Assembly (NCBI RefSeq): GCF_947241705.1
Contig: NC_079270.1
Span: forward strand, 372,001 to 436,000
Direction of reading: 5' to 3'
Length of the DNA stretch: 64,000 nucleotides
Source of the DNA: Saccharomyces mikatae IFO 1815
Lineage: Eukaryota; Ascomycota; Saccharomycetes; Saccharomycetales; Saccharomycetaceae
The notes beneath the pieces are model-generated. The model had not been told where the DNA came from, made no database searches, and worked only from the letters and a program-made list of their open reading frames with translations. The translations under genes were made by a program, and so were the position numbers. Each line of letters opens with the position of its first letter. The first letter of the stretch is position 1. Below, in pieces: positions 48,836 to 59,500 of the stretch.

Positions 48836-50287
48836 ATGAACGACATAATCACGCAAGTTTCTCCAGATACTGCAGAGTCCGCCCCGATTCTGCAAGAACA
48901 GCAACAACAGCAACAAAACACGCAGTATGAAGGTAACGAGGAGGATTATGGTGATTCACTAATTCATCTGAACATCCAAGAAAATCATTATTTTATCACC
49001 AGAGACCAGTTGATGTCCCTACCCGAATCCTTATTGCTATGTTTATTTCCCTCAGGTGTTTTTTTGGACCGTTGTGGCCAAGTTATTTCCAATTTGACTA
49101 GAGACGATGAAGTTTATATCGTCAATTTTCCTCCTGATTGTTTTGAGTACATCATGGAGATCTACACAAAGGCACACGATGACTTGTATAATCATCCTGT
49201 GGAGAAATTTTTTGACAGGCCATCGAGTAGTTTTGTTTCCAATGCAAAGGGATTTTTTGGGTTGAGTAATAACAATTCAGCTTCAAGCAACAATGAACAA
49301 GATATCTTACACCAAAAGCCCGCTATTATTGTTTTGAGAGAAGATTTGGACTATTATTGTGTGCCCCAGGAGGAGTTCCAGTTTGATTCTACCAATGAAG
49401 AAAATAATGAGGACCTGTTGCGACATTTTATGGCTCAAGTGAAAATGGCTGCTGGCAGTTATTTAACTTCAAAGACATCAATTTTCCAAGGTTTGTATTC
49501 CTCAAATAGACTAAAGCAACAACAGCAGAGTGAAAAGGATGCTAATTCTTCTTCAAAAGCAAAATCTACTTCAAAGAAATTGGGACCTGCTGAACAACAC
49601 CTGATGGATATGCTGTGTTCCTCCGGGTTTACGAAGGAGACTTGTTGGGGTAACAGAACTCAAGAAACTGGTAAAACAGTCATAAGTTCACTATCTCTCT
49701 GCCGATTGGCTAACGAAACCACTGAAGGGTTTCGGCAAAAGTTCGACGATGCAAAGGCCAAGTGGGAAGCAGAGCACAAGCCCCAAGAAAACTTCATTAC
49801 CCCAATGCAATCCAATATATCGATTAACTCACTATCTGCAAGTAAATCTAACAGTACCGTTTCCACAGCCAGGAATGTCACAGGAGGAAGTTCGGTACCT
49901 TCTGCCACTCGCGACAAGAGAAAATCAAGGCTGTCGAAACTGGCAGATAATGTTCGTTCTCACTCCTCCTCAAGAAACAGTTCGCAAACCAGAAGCAAGC
50001 TACCAGAATTGCCTAAACTGTATGATCTAGTGCCTAAACCTAATATCAACGCTAAGCTGCTATTATTTTGGAGAAAACCAGCCCGTAAATGCTGGTGGGG
50101 TGAAGAAGATATCGACCTAGAAGTGGAGATCTTTGGCTTTTGGAAAGATGAATCAAAGAGGCTCATTGAGCTTGTTTTGCCAACAAATGTGGACCCCGAA
50201 GCAGAGCTACATAAAATCATTGTACCAGTCCGATTACATATTCGTAGAGTTTGGACTTTGGAGTTGAGTGTTATTGGCGTGCAGTGA
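48836..50287 (+). CDS. WHI2: Whi2, general stress and TORC1-inhibiting regulator
   Basis: A BTB/KCTD-like protein that acts with the phosphatases Psr1/Psr2 in the general stress response and restrains TORC1 under low amino acids. Length is 483 residues against 486 in S. cerevisiae. A short polyglutamine run lies near residue 23. The BTB-type fold begins at about residue 43 (DSLIHLNIQENHYFITRDQLMSLPESLL) and continues through VYIVNFPPDCFEYIMEIY. A Ser-rich, basic linker follows (about 325-385). The C-terminal block KARKCWWGEEDIDLEVEIFGFW-like region (about 415-445) is compact and hydrophobic. WHI2 is a frequent site of loss mutations in laboratory evolution; here it is intact. Confidence 0.95.
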   Translation: MNDIITQVSPDTAESAPILQEQQQQQQNTQYEGNEEDYGDSLIHLNIQENHYFITRDQLMSLPESLLLCLFPSGVFLDRCGQVISNLTRDDEVYIVNFPPDCFEYIMEIYTKAHDDLYNHPVEKFFDRPSSSFVSNAKGFFGLSNNNSASSNNEQDILHQKPAIIVLREDLDYYCVPQEEFQFDSTNEENNEDLLRHFMAQVKMAAGSYLTSKTSIFQGLYSSNRLKQQQQSEKDANSSSKAKSTSKKLGPAEQHLMDMLCSSGFTKETCWGNRTQETGKTVISSLSLCRLANETTEGFRQKFDDAKAKWEAEHKPQENFITPMQSNISINSLSASKSNSTVSTARNVTGGSSVPSATRDKRKSRLSKLADNVRSHSSSRNSSQTRSKLPELPKLYDLVPKPNINAKLLLFWRKPARKCWWGEEDIDLEVEIFGFWKDESKRLIELVLPTNVDPEAELHKIIVPVRLHIRRVWTLELSVIGVQ

Positions 50288-50982
50288 GTGTATATATATT
50301 AAGTTAGAGAAAGAAGCAGAAAGGGAAGGAATCAAAAAGTCACATATTTCAATATGACGTTTTAATATCATTCTTCCTGCTTCTCCCTTTGTCACGAGAT
50401 GATGTGTATTTGTATCTCTATAACTAAAGTACGTGAACTGTATTAAGGTATAGAAAACGAACAAGAGAAAAAAGTGGCGTCACATAATGCTGGCTGTGGC
50501 CCTTCTTATTTGGGTGTCCCCTGCAAATAACGGTTTATTGTTTGTTCCTCGGATTACCCGAGTGGGATAATGTCGTACATTGTTCGAAAAATATCACTCA
50601 AAAGCAGCATTGATCCGGTATAAAACAATAGAGTCTTTTTTTTTAGTATTTATTATTGTCACTATTATTTTGTCTCTGCTATTTTGTCTCTTGGCTTTTT
50701 CTCACTACTTCATCGATTTTTTAATTTGAAGGAAATTGTGATAACAAACGCATAACGTTCATTAAACAACTCATATCTATAATTAAGAATCAGGGTCTCC
50801 TTTAATCTACTGTTAAAGAGAACATATTGGGAAGGGTGATCGTCTGTAGATGTATGCTAGTCTGTTAAAGCCAAACAACCTTACAAAAAGTTTATTATCC
50901 CATAGTTATTGGGGACAGGATTCATTGGTCATATAGAAATCACAGATCTACAAAGAATCAGGACGTTTACTTTTTGGAAACC
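50288..50982. other. WHI2-IRC23 intergenic region
   Basis: 695 bp. A Reb1 motif TTACCCG is at 50554-50560, about 420 bp before IRC23. T-rich runs lie around 50636-50720. Nothing else supported. Confidence 0.5.
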
Positions 50983-51456
50983 ATGAAAAAGGCATTAGAA
51001 ATAGTTTTACTGCTTGTTCTACAATCTCTTCAGTATATTTGTCGAACATGCATAGCTTTTCTGCTAATACCATTTTTAGGCCTGTATGCATTTGATCTCT
51101 TTTTGTACGTTTATCGGATGACGCTATATTTGTCACAGATGTTCAACTACAAGAGGAAACTGGGGCGTTCTAAAAGAAATAATCGGCCGCGTAGTCCAAG
51201 GTTGCCAAAGAGATATAACAGCGTGGATTACATGGATACTGTCTTTGGTCAAATAAGAAATTTGAGAATTTTTTTGCTGTCTACAATCCATAGCCAATCT
51301 AAAAAGTTCTTTTCGACGACACTTCAAACGAAATCGGGCATTAGCTCGGCTTTCGACGGGAATGATATCGAGACGACATCAGATGCATCTAGCTTCACTA
51401 ATCTGCATTTAACAAGGTCATCAGAAGAAGGATATTACATCGCAGGATCGATATAA
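50983..51456 (+). CDS. IRC23: Irc23, small ER-type membrane protein of unknown role
   Basis: The ATG at 50983 gives 157 residues, the S. cerevisiae length of YOR044W; an in-frame TTG three codons earlier is ignored. Two adjacent hydrophobic segments fill residues about 4-24 and 27-50 (ALEIVLLLVLQSLQ, then IAFLLIPFLGLYAFDLFLY). A basic stretch follows (KRKLGRSKRNNRPRSPRLPKR, about 64-84), then a Ser/Thr-rich tail. Together they suggest a membrane hairpin with a cytosolic tail. Null mutants in S. cerevisiae were named for increased Rad52 foci; the molecular function is unknown. No motif here suggests an enzyme. Confidence 0.9.
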   Translation: MKKALEIVLLLVLQSLQYICRTCIAFLLIPFLGLYAFDLFLYVYRMTLYLSQMFNYKRKLGRSKRNNRPRSPRLPKRYNSVDYMDTVFGQIRNLRIFLLSTIHSQSKKFFSTTLQTKSGISSAFDGNDIETTSDASSFTNLHLTRSSEEGYYIAGSI

Positions 51457-51769
51457 TAAATTGAAAATACGGTAGCCATTATTGTTAGTGTGATTGCATG
51501 GAAGCAGAGTAATATAATACATACGGAGAGTTAAAAAGCAAACGATATATATAGATTATAAGGGAAAATGTATACTTACGCGCTCGTATACATATATATA
51601 TGACAAGTAATTTATGACTATTTGTCATTTTGTACGCTGTTTATTTTCCGCTAATCACCAAGAGGCGAGGGATAAAAGTGAACCAAACACATTAACACTC
51701 TGTATGTGGCATGCTTTATCATATAATAAGGAAGAAAACATAACAATAAATATATACAAGAACTGAAAA
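51457..51769. other. IRC23-TOM6 intergenic region
   Basis: 313 bp, AT-rich, with an alternating (TA)n stretch near 51590-51601. No confident factor site. Confidence 0.45.
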
Positions 51770-51955
51770 ATGAACGGTATGTTTGCTATGCCAGGTGCCG
51801 GTGCAGGTGCGGCCGCCCCACAACAACCCAAGTCAAGATTTCAAGCGTTCAAAGAATCTCCACTATACACAATTGCACTAAATGGTACTTTCTTCATTGC
51901 TGGAGTTGCATTCATTCAATCTCCACTCATGGACATGTTGGCCCCACAATTATAG
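51770..51955 (+). CDS. TOM6: Tom6, small subunit of the mitochondrial TOM complex
   Basis: An outer-membrane protein that stabilises the TOM translocase by joining Tom22 to Tom40. The 61-residue length equals S. cerevisiae. The N-terminal part is Gly/Ala-rich, then KSRFQAFKESPLYTIALNG leads into one membrane segment (about residues 32-52) and a short tail LMDMLAPQL. I count five differences from the remembered S. cerevisiae protein (residues 2, 11, 16, 40 and 43), all conservative. Confidence 0.97.
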   Translation: MNGMFAMPGAGAGAAAPQQPKSRFQAFKESPLYTIALNGTFFIAGVAFIQSPLMDMLAPQL

Positions 51956-52419
51956 GGGTTCGATTCTTGTATAGTTGAGTTTTCTCACTTACCTGTATAT
52001 ATATATTGTTTTTGGGTTCTCAAAAGAATTTGCCAAGGATGTTTATAGTTTTATATCGTCATATTATGTAAAGTTGATAGTTTTTATGATAGCAAAAAGA
52101 GCAGTACGCTTTACATTTTTTTTCCTATTAACGTATTATTTTTATATAAAGGCAAAATGGTCAATATGTTTGTTTGTTTCCCATCCATAACATCTCGAAA
52201 AGAGAGGACAGACGAACTTGATAATTACGGAGAATGAGCATATCATAAGGTCATGTTGATGCTAAGATACGATGAGATACGATACTTTAAAAAAAGGCCA
52301 CTAACCTGAGGTGAATGCCACGATTGTGTATTTTTGCTGTTATTAAAACAATAAAAAAATCAAATTTCTGTAATGAAATTTAAGCTTTTATGTATTTGGG
52401 GTTTTTATACATTGAATTA
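51956..52419. other. TOM6-DBP5 convergent intergenic region
   Basis: 464 bp, 3'-3'. A B-box-like ggttcgattc at 51958-51967 just after the TOM6 stop has no A box or cloverleaf around it. A short repeat of gatacgat lies near 52266-52282. No gene. Confidence 0.5.
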
Positions 52420-53853
52420 CTAATCTTTTAGTACTTTCTTTACTATTTTTTCGACCTCATCCCAATCATCTGTTGGAACACGAGTCATTTCTATATCACC
52501 AAAGTATTTTTGAATTGCAGATAAAATGTTAAAAGAATTCTTGTCATGTACAAATGAAATGGCGACACCCTTTCTACCGAATCTACCTGTTCTACCAATT
52601 CTATGAATGTAAGTAGCTGGATCAGCTTTCCCGTTGGCAAGTGTTGGGAGATCATAGTTGACAACCATGGAGACTGTGGGGATATCGATACCACGAGCAA
52701 GAACATTAGTAGTAATTAAAACTTTGGATCTGCCTTCTCTGAAGTCATCTATTAATCTGTCCCTTTCTTGAGTTTGTAAGTCACCATGCAAGATAGAAAC
52801 TTCATGGCCTTCATTCTTTAGTTTTCCATATAAAACGTTTGCCGTTTTTTTGGTAGCAACGAAAATAATAGAAGACCCGATGGTCATTAAACCATAAAGC
52901 TCGGTCAAGACGTCAAATTTATCTGCTTCATTTTTACAGTCCATATAGAGTTGCTTAATAGCATCAACGTTGACTTCATTTGTTTGTAATTCTAATGTAT
53001 TAGCATTGGGAACGATCTTTTTCGCATACTGTCTAACTGCATCAGCAAAAGTGGCACTAAACAAAACCAGTTGAGTATCCTTGGGTAAAAATCTTTTGAC
53101 ACGAATACACTGGTCACCTAGGCCCTGCTGATCCAACATATTGTCAGCCTCATCGAGAACAAAAATTTTGATTTTCTGTAGCTGCATCAATTTTCTACGC
53201 ATTAAATCAAGAACTGTACCTGGGGTACCAACAATTATTTGAGAGTTGATTTGCTTGTTTTTCTCAAAGGAATCTGGGACAATCAATTGGCTGGTTATTT
53301 TTGTAAATTTACCCATCTCTTGAACAACTTCTAACGTTTGTCTGGCCAGCTCTCTGGAGGGGGCTAAACATATTGCTTGTGGAGATGCGTCTTCGGGGTT
53401 AACTCTTGTTAGCATTGTTAAAGAGAAGGCGGCAGTCTTACCAGTACCAGATTGGGACTGTGCAATCATGTTCCTAGGTGGGTTATGCAATAGTAGTGGT
53501 AATGCTCTTTCTTGGATCTTAGACGGTTTCTGAAATTTCATAGCATATATACCTTTTAGCAATTCTGGTGCTAATCCTAATTCATCAAAAGATTTCGCGC
53601 TATATAACGGAGAATTTGGGTCAGCCTGGATATCGGCAAGTTTGACCTTGACTTCGTATTCTGAGCTAATCAAGTTACTGTCCTTCTCCTTCTCATTCTT
53701 CTCCTCAACCTTTAAAGTTTTTTTTTGCTCAGTTTCATTTGGATCAGCAGTTTTCTCTAGTTGGGTCTTGGTCTCTTTTGTTGAACTTTCTTTATCATTA
53801 TCAATTTTTAAAGAAGCCAGTAAATCGGCTGGATCTTTCTTCGTGTCACTCAT
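52420..53853 (-). CDS. DBP5: Dbp5, DEAD-box ATPase of mRNA export
   Basis: An RNA-dependent ATPase at the cytoplasmic face of the nuclear pore. Activated by Gle1-IP6 and Nup159, it strips export factors such as Mex67 from mRNA; it also acts in termination. Length is 477 residues against 482 in S. cerevisiae, the difference lying in the variable acidic N-terminus. Motifs in order: Q motif (FQKPSKIQERALP), Walker A (AQSQSGTGKTAAF), Ia (PSRELARQ), DEAD (VLDEADNML), SAT (LFSATF), and HRIGRTGRFGRKG. The helicase core is almost unchanged from S. cerevisiae as I recall it. A Reb1 motif lies 139 bp upstream. Confidence 0.98.
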   Translation of the reverse strand: MSDTKKDPADLLASLKIDNDKESSTKETKTQLEKTADPNETEQKKTLKVEEKNEKEKDSNLISSEYEVKVKLADIQADPNSPLYSAKSFDELGLAPELLKGIYAMKFQKPSKIQERALPLLLHNPPRNMIAQSQSGTGKTAAFSLTMLTRVNPEDASPQAICLAPSRELARQTLEVVQEMGKFTKITSQLIVPDSFEKNKQINSQIIVGTPGTVLDLMRRKLMQLQKIKIFVLDEADNMLDQQGLGDQCIRVKRFLPKDTQLVLFSATFADAVRQYAKKIVPNANTLELQTNEVNVDAIKQLYMDCKNEADKFDVLTELYGLMTIGSSIIFVATKKTANVLYGKLKNEGHEVSILHGDLQTQERDRLIDDFREGRSKVLITTNVLARGIDIPTVSMVVNYDLPTLANGKADPATYIHRIGRTGRFGRKGVAISFVHDKNSFNILSAIQKYFGDIEMTRVPTDDWDEVEKIVKKVLKD

Positions 53854-54337
53854 TTTAATCTGAGGTTGTAAGTATCTTTCTAAGTACTATGGTTGTTGGT
53901 CAAGTTTTGCTTGCGCTCAAAATATTCTTAGTTGCTCTTAAAAGGTAGTGCAAATTTTGCAATGTTTTGCCTTAATTGGAAAAATCAAAGACGGGTAATG
54001 ATTCTATGATGATAGAATACTGGTGATAATTTTAATGATTACGATAACGGTAATGATAATCATGACAGCTAATTTACTTTTAAAAATAATGGCGAATATA
54101 TTTTATTCATGACTATCGTTACGCATATTGGTTAAAAGAGAACATCACAATATTAGATAAGTATACATGTCATACGTTTATTGGGCACTTCCAAAGCAGA
54201 ATGCTTGAAGCATATTAAAATACTAAAGGTAATACTTAAACTTGAAGGTCATTAAATCTATAATAGCACGTGTATCAAACACATTTATCATTAAAACTAT
54301 TGTCTACTTGGTTTAATGGTTAAGAAACTTAGTTTGC
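53854..54337. other. DBP5 promoter / STD1 3' region
   Basis: 484 bp. Holds the Reb1 motif at 53992-53998, a run of atgataat-type repeats around 53998-54066, and a CACGTG at 54267-54272. No gene supported. Confidence 0.5.
53992..53998. promoter_or_regulatory. Reb1 motif upstream of DBP5
   Basis: CGGGTAA about 139 bp upstream of the DBP5 ATG, almost the same distance as at MCO10 and RAT1. Motif match only. Confidence 0.55.
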
Positions 54338-55669
54338 CTAAGATATTCCGTCAGGTTTCCAATCCAATCCCAGTCTTTGATAGACTTGTGTTTGGCATTG
54401 AAACCAGATGGCTGCCCTCTCTTCCGAAGTTAACGACACTTTACTAACGACATTTTTCTGTGTACCAGCACCTAATGTTTTCGCGTCGTTTTTGTAGTTT
54501 TTCAATTGCAAGTTTTTCATTAAAGCCTTTTTTAAAAGACTACCTGAACTAGAGCAGTCATGCGTTTGAAAACAATGAGGTATGAGGCTTGGAGGCGGCA
54601 TGTCAGGTCTTTTCAAATTTGAATTCAGTAATTTCCATTTCTTGTATTCAGAGCGTTTTTGCTTAAAGTCATATCTGCATTGAGCCTCTACCGCAACATT
54701 TAATAAATAGTTCTCAATTATATTTCTCCATTCAGGTTTAGATAAGCGCATTATCGGTTCGTTGGATCCTGTGATTTCTTCATGTCTTTTTCTTGCTGAA
54801 GCGACTGTATATTTTGCACTTGTTAACTTAAAATTGCGGTCTAAATTTGCCTCTATGTACAAATCTGAGTTAACCAATGTTGCTATTATAAACTCATCAC
54901 TAGAACATGAGGGAAGTAATTGCAATTTGAACTGGGGTAAATTAACGCCGGAAGTCAGGACTGTCGGCAACTGAGATCCCCATTCTGGCCGTAGTTGCTC
55001 CACTATTAGCAAAGAACGTATATCATTGAGATCCCAGTCTAGCAGCTCACGCTTCGTAAATTTGGGACGTCCGTTGTAAAGTATATTAGCAGGATCAGAC
55101 ATGAGAACTTCAGGAGAATACATATCATAAAAAGTCTTAGGTAAAGCGTCTTCAAGTGTTATTTCTGTGACAAACTTCGGCGTTTTTGTATCTAATATGG
55201 AACTACCTGTAGTAACATGCGTAAGCACGGTGGATGGATGTGAAAATATGCTCGATTGGTATGAAGAGCAATGATCAGATATAAAACTTTGACAGTCGGG
55301 AGTGGTTATTTGTTCGATGTTTTCATCTCCTGGAGTGGCATCGTTTGCATCTATGCTTTTAATTCCTGTGGTGGGCAGTAATCTTTTCCGAATCTCTATT
55401 CTTGCCCTATCCGCATATTCTGGTGGGGTAGTAACAAAATTATTGTTACATCTAACGCTTCCTGAATTGGGGTTTAAACTATAATGATTTACTGTATTCA
55501 TGTCCTGGTTATTATGTGGGAGGTTATTGTTGAACCCAACAGAAGATATGTTTTTTGCTGTTTCTAATTCAGCACTGGGTTGGATGCTCTTTAAATTATC
55601 ATCATGCCTTTTCGATTTCCTCTTCCCCAATTGATTTCTCGCTGTTGCTGGAGGTGGAGAAACGAACAT
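54338..55669 (-). CDS. STD1: Std1, regulator of glucose sensing and Snf1
   Basis: Works with Rgt1 to repress hexose-transporter genes, is degraded after Snf3/Rgt2 signalling, and activates Snf1. Length is 443 residues against 444 in S. cerevisiae; MTH1 is the duplication paralogue. The first 190 residues are Asn/Ser-rich and probably disordered. The conserved half begins near [19 protein letters not shown] and contains [21 protein letters not shown] and [22 protein letters not shown]. The C-terminus, [29 protein letters not shown]-like, closes the shared Mth1/Std1 region. No enzymatic motif. The upstream region of 929 bp is long, as for other glucose-regulated genes. Confidence 0.95.
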   Translation of the reverse strand: MFVSPPPATARNQLGKRKSKRHDDNLKSIQPSAELETAKNISSVGFNNNLPHNNQDMNTVNHYSLNPNSGSVRCNNNFVTTPPEYADRARIEIRKRLLPTTGIKSIDANDATPGDENIEQITTPDCQSFISDHCSSYQSSIFSHPSTVLTHVTTGSSILDTKTPKFVTEITLEDALPKTFYDMYSPEVLMSDPANILYNGRPKFTKRELLDWDLNDIRSLLIVEQLRPEWGSQLPTVLTSGVNLPQFKLQLLPSCSSDEFIIATLVNSDLYIEANLDRNFKLTSAKYTVASARKRHEEITGSNEPIMRLSKPEWRNIIENYLLNVAVEAQCRYDFKQKRSEYKKWKLLNSNLKRPDMPPPSLIPHCFQTHDCSSSGSLLKKALMKNLQLKNYKNDAKTLGAGTQKNVVSKVSLTSEERAAIWFQCQTQVYQRLGLDWKPDGIS

Positions 55670-56598
55670 CTTCTTTTACCTGTCCGTTATAGGCAAATCC
55701 TCCTACAAATACACGTTGATGACGGAGATATGAGACTAATGAGTGCTCTTAATATAACAGATGTGTCTCTTTGGGTACGATGCCTCTCGAAGCCTTCTTT
55801 GTCGTCTAATTTGCCGAAACAAAGATTATCTCGTTAACTTAAAAGAAAAACTTTCAAACTATAACTGTGTCTTTTAATAACTCCCGAAATTTTTCCGGTA
55901 CTGAATGAAGAGCTGCTTTCGCTAAAAGATTTTCCGTGGCTTCAAAAAGGAAGGAAAAAACTGAGAAAAAACCCGCGTACGAGAATTTTCCTGCTTAGAT
56001 CAGTCGGATTTATTAAAACTTTATTTTATTTTTCCACAACACCCCACGTTACCCGATCGTTTGTTGCAAGATTTCTAAAAGTGAGTACACATATTGGTCG
56101 AGGAGGAAATGCAAAATGACCTTTCGGGACTTGAGCAAAGGGGTTAGCGTGGCATATCCTGGACTACCCACTCGGCTATACTCATCCCTGAATGGTAGTA
56201 AACCAGATTTATGCTTTGAGTTTACAAAATTGGAAGAAAAGAAAGTAGTGCCGTATCCAAAACAACCGCCGTTGACTGCCACTGTTTTCTGAAAAAGAGT
56301 CTTTTTTTCCCCTGCATCTTAAAGGAGAATTACACAAATACATAAATCAAAATATAGCCTCGACCGTTTGATCAACAGGGATTTTGATGTTTCCAAGAGT
56401 GTATATGTTCAAGTACTAGCTTGGCTTCCATAGCTCTAAAAATGTCCCTTTTTTTGGTTGTAATAGGTTACTCCTTGTCTTTGAAGGAGTAGACATTTTT
56501 ATCTTGAAAGATCTTTTTACAGTTAGATAAAGATTTTATATATTTTTCAAAACCTAAATCTACTAAACAAAAGCGCGCGAGGCCATGAAAAAGTAGTA
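55670..56598. other. STD1 upstream / RAT1 3' region
   Basis: 929 bp. A Reb1 motif TTACCCG is at 56049-56055, about 380 bp before STD1. A minus-strand ORF at 56049-56282 has no domain and begins within probable promoter. A T/A-rich part near RAT1's stop shows a (T)6-8 run. Otherwise nothing seen. Confidence 0.5.
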
Positions 56599-59500
56599 CT
56601 AGCGCTCATTTGTCCTCGAATTGTCATATCGACTTTGCTTGTTATTCCGAGAGTAGCTGTTACCGCCGTAATGTCCACCATTTCTATTTCCCGGAAAGTT
56701 ATTGTTCCTGAAACTTGAATTCTGCCTATAACTATTGTTTCCAGTATTATATCTACTGTTATTGGAGCCAGATTGAGTGTGGTAGCCGCTCTTACTATGG
56801 TTGTAAACAGGTTGAGTATTGTTCCTGAGTTCAGCGAAGTAAAAAAATGCACGATAACCACCAGTTCTTGGTTTGTATTGGGTGATACCCTTGGGTCCAA
56901 CTGGGACAATATTTTGCTTCATATCATTTCCAAAGTTCCAACGACGGGAATAATTTTGGTTATTATATTTGTACATTATGGAATCAAGATCATATGCCGT
57001 TAGTACCGACTCTGACGGAATGAACCCATTCAGTATGATGGACTTATTTCTTGATGGCAACGGAATTAATCTGTAAGACATCTTTAAGATCAAACTAGTA
57101 GATAAATCTGGTAATGATCCTCCTTGAATTGGGCATACCATTTTCCCATTTAATTCAAAACCCTCGACGTCCTTCGACACAATACCGCTTAGTCCACTCC
57201 TGAAATGTTGAAACTTCACCTCAATAGTGCGGTTGTTATCTTTCGAGTACAGTTTCTTCGAAAATCTCTCATAATTGGCATTTTTGTCACTTATTAGTAA
57301 AACAGGCTCTCCGCGAACGTTTCTTGCCCTCTCAGCATCGGAAAGTAAAGGATATTGGGCACGGACTGCCGCTAATAATCTGTCTTGATCGATAAATGGC
57401 AGTAATGCTATCCCTTGCCAGGACATCTTCTTACCATTCATATCTATAGGAAACTCCTCAGGATAAAAGTCAACAATTTCAGAATCAGGTTCAGACATCA
57501 GAGATCGGAAAATTTTTGGCAAAGCATGACCAGATGCAGCTGGCAAAACACTCATTAATTGTTCATAAGGTAAAAATGGGGTACCTTCTTCGAACTTTAT
57601 CTCCAAGTGAGAGAATCCATGGAAATCGGTTGCCAAGGGGGCATAATGGTACGGATAGAACCAATTCCAGGAAGCACAACCTTGATAGTAATACGTTAGC
57701 ACCCAGGCAACGCCTTCGATATAGCATTTCACCATATCTTTTCTTAGCTGGTCAATATTTTGGGGAGGAATGCGAAATTTTGCAGTGTAATATCTTTCGT
57801 GATAACCAGGTTCAAATAGTTTGACGTATTCGTCCGTATCAAAAACTCCATTTTGGGGACCTTCACTGACAACAATATTACTTCGAACGGATGAATCTCT
57901 CGTAGTTTCGGATTCTTCTCTATCATCTACATCGGCTACAATTTCACTCTTGATCTCCGCATCAAGATTGTCCTCTGACTCCGCCTTCTCCGCCTTAACT
58001 TTTTTGCTTTCTTTAGCAGTTTCTTCCTCCTCTTCCTTATCGTTTTCAAGACGATGTTTTTTGTTGATAAGCTTTTGTTTCATGACTTCTGCAAGATTAA
58101 AATTAGATCTGTTAGCCTTGTTAACGGCATCATCAATCTCTTCCTTACTGATGTCCTTTATTATTTCATTGTTCTTGTCACTCTGTTCTTTAATTTTAGC
58201 AATTGCCTCTTCGTTCCCTTCATTTGCTAGCATAAGTTCCCTTCTCAATCTCACCATATCACTGGTAGTCAAGTTCCATGAGCCTTTTGCTAAATTACCT
58301 TGCGTATCATACATTTGCAGTTGTTCAGTAGCTACTATGGGATGCCTGTCTTGACCCTTCGACATATTCTTTTGTGCTTTTCTTCTTTCAAAAGCCTCTT
58401 TCTTTCTAGCTTCTTGGATGTGCCTTGTTTTAAAGATATCCCCTTCTCGAGAGCCAAGGTGTTGCAGTAATGTTTCAACAGAAGGAAGATTCAAGACACC
58501 ATCACAAGTCATATATGTTTTCAATCGTGGTAATACCACCTTCCAAATATCCAAAAGAATATCAATACTATTTTCTCTGACATCTAAACATGGTAAATGC
58601 GGCAAAAAGTCATTACCACAGAAAAAGCACATGAAAACCCAATCGTCAATAGCTCTTTCTAAATCAAAAGTAAATGGAAGGCCGGGAACCCATAATTCAG
58701 CAGATAAATACTCCCTCAAAACGTTTATATGCAGCCATAAAAAAGGTTGTTCAGAGTTTTGCTTTTGTATGAACTGTTTTTCTTCTTCAGTCATATTTAT
58801 GGTGTCTTTGAAGTTATTTCTTTTCCGGTTATCTTGAGCAAAAACATCTTCTCTTAAAATCTTGAAGTGTGGCTCATGAGTAGCGAGGCCCAGAAAAATC
58901 AAGTCAGCATCCAAACCGTATATACAGTGCGTAGTGTTAGGGTTATACTCAGGATCAGCCCTTTGAGACCTAATAAAATTCATAATTTTATGCTCCCCTT
59001 CACCTGGGACAGTGGCATCACTTATAATCACCTGTAGGTTTTTCCAACCAGGGTCTGTGGCAAGTTTAAATGCGGTCCAATAACGTAAAGCTGCTGCAAG
59101 CTTATCCATAAATGGGGTACCCGGTGTGATTGCATTTGAATCCCAAGTTTTCTTGTTCCTAATGGCATCATCGATTATCTCGCCAACTTCCTCTCGTTGT
59201 CTCATTATTTCCTCTCTGGCTTCGTTCTCAATTTGAGCATCTCTAGCACTCCTGAATCTACGAGCTCTCTGTTGGTTCATTTTGGCACGAGGAGCAACAC
59301 CATCAACAGCCATAACAAGCACTTTGCGAGGTCTAGCCATGTTTAATACACGATTGGTATATTCGAAAACCGCTAAAAGCATTTCATCTTCAGTCTCTGG
59401 AGGTGGTTTGTTTTCTGGATGTGAGCAAGGATGAACAATACCGTTCATATCCAAATACAGGTTGTCTAACTCGCCATTTGGATTTGGAGCAGAATAATCC

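Noticed and set aside
51958-51967. ggttcgattc, like a tRNA B box, just after the TOM6 stop
   Set aside because: No A box at the right distance upstream, where TOM6 coding sequence lies, and no acceptor or anticodon stems.
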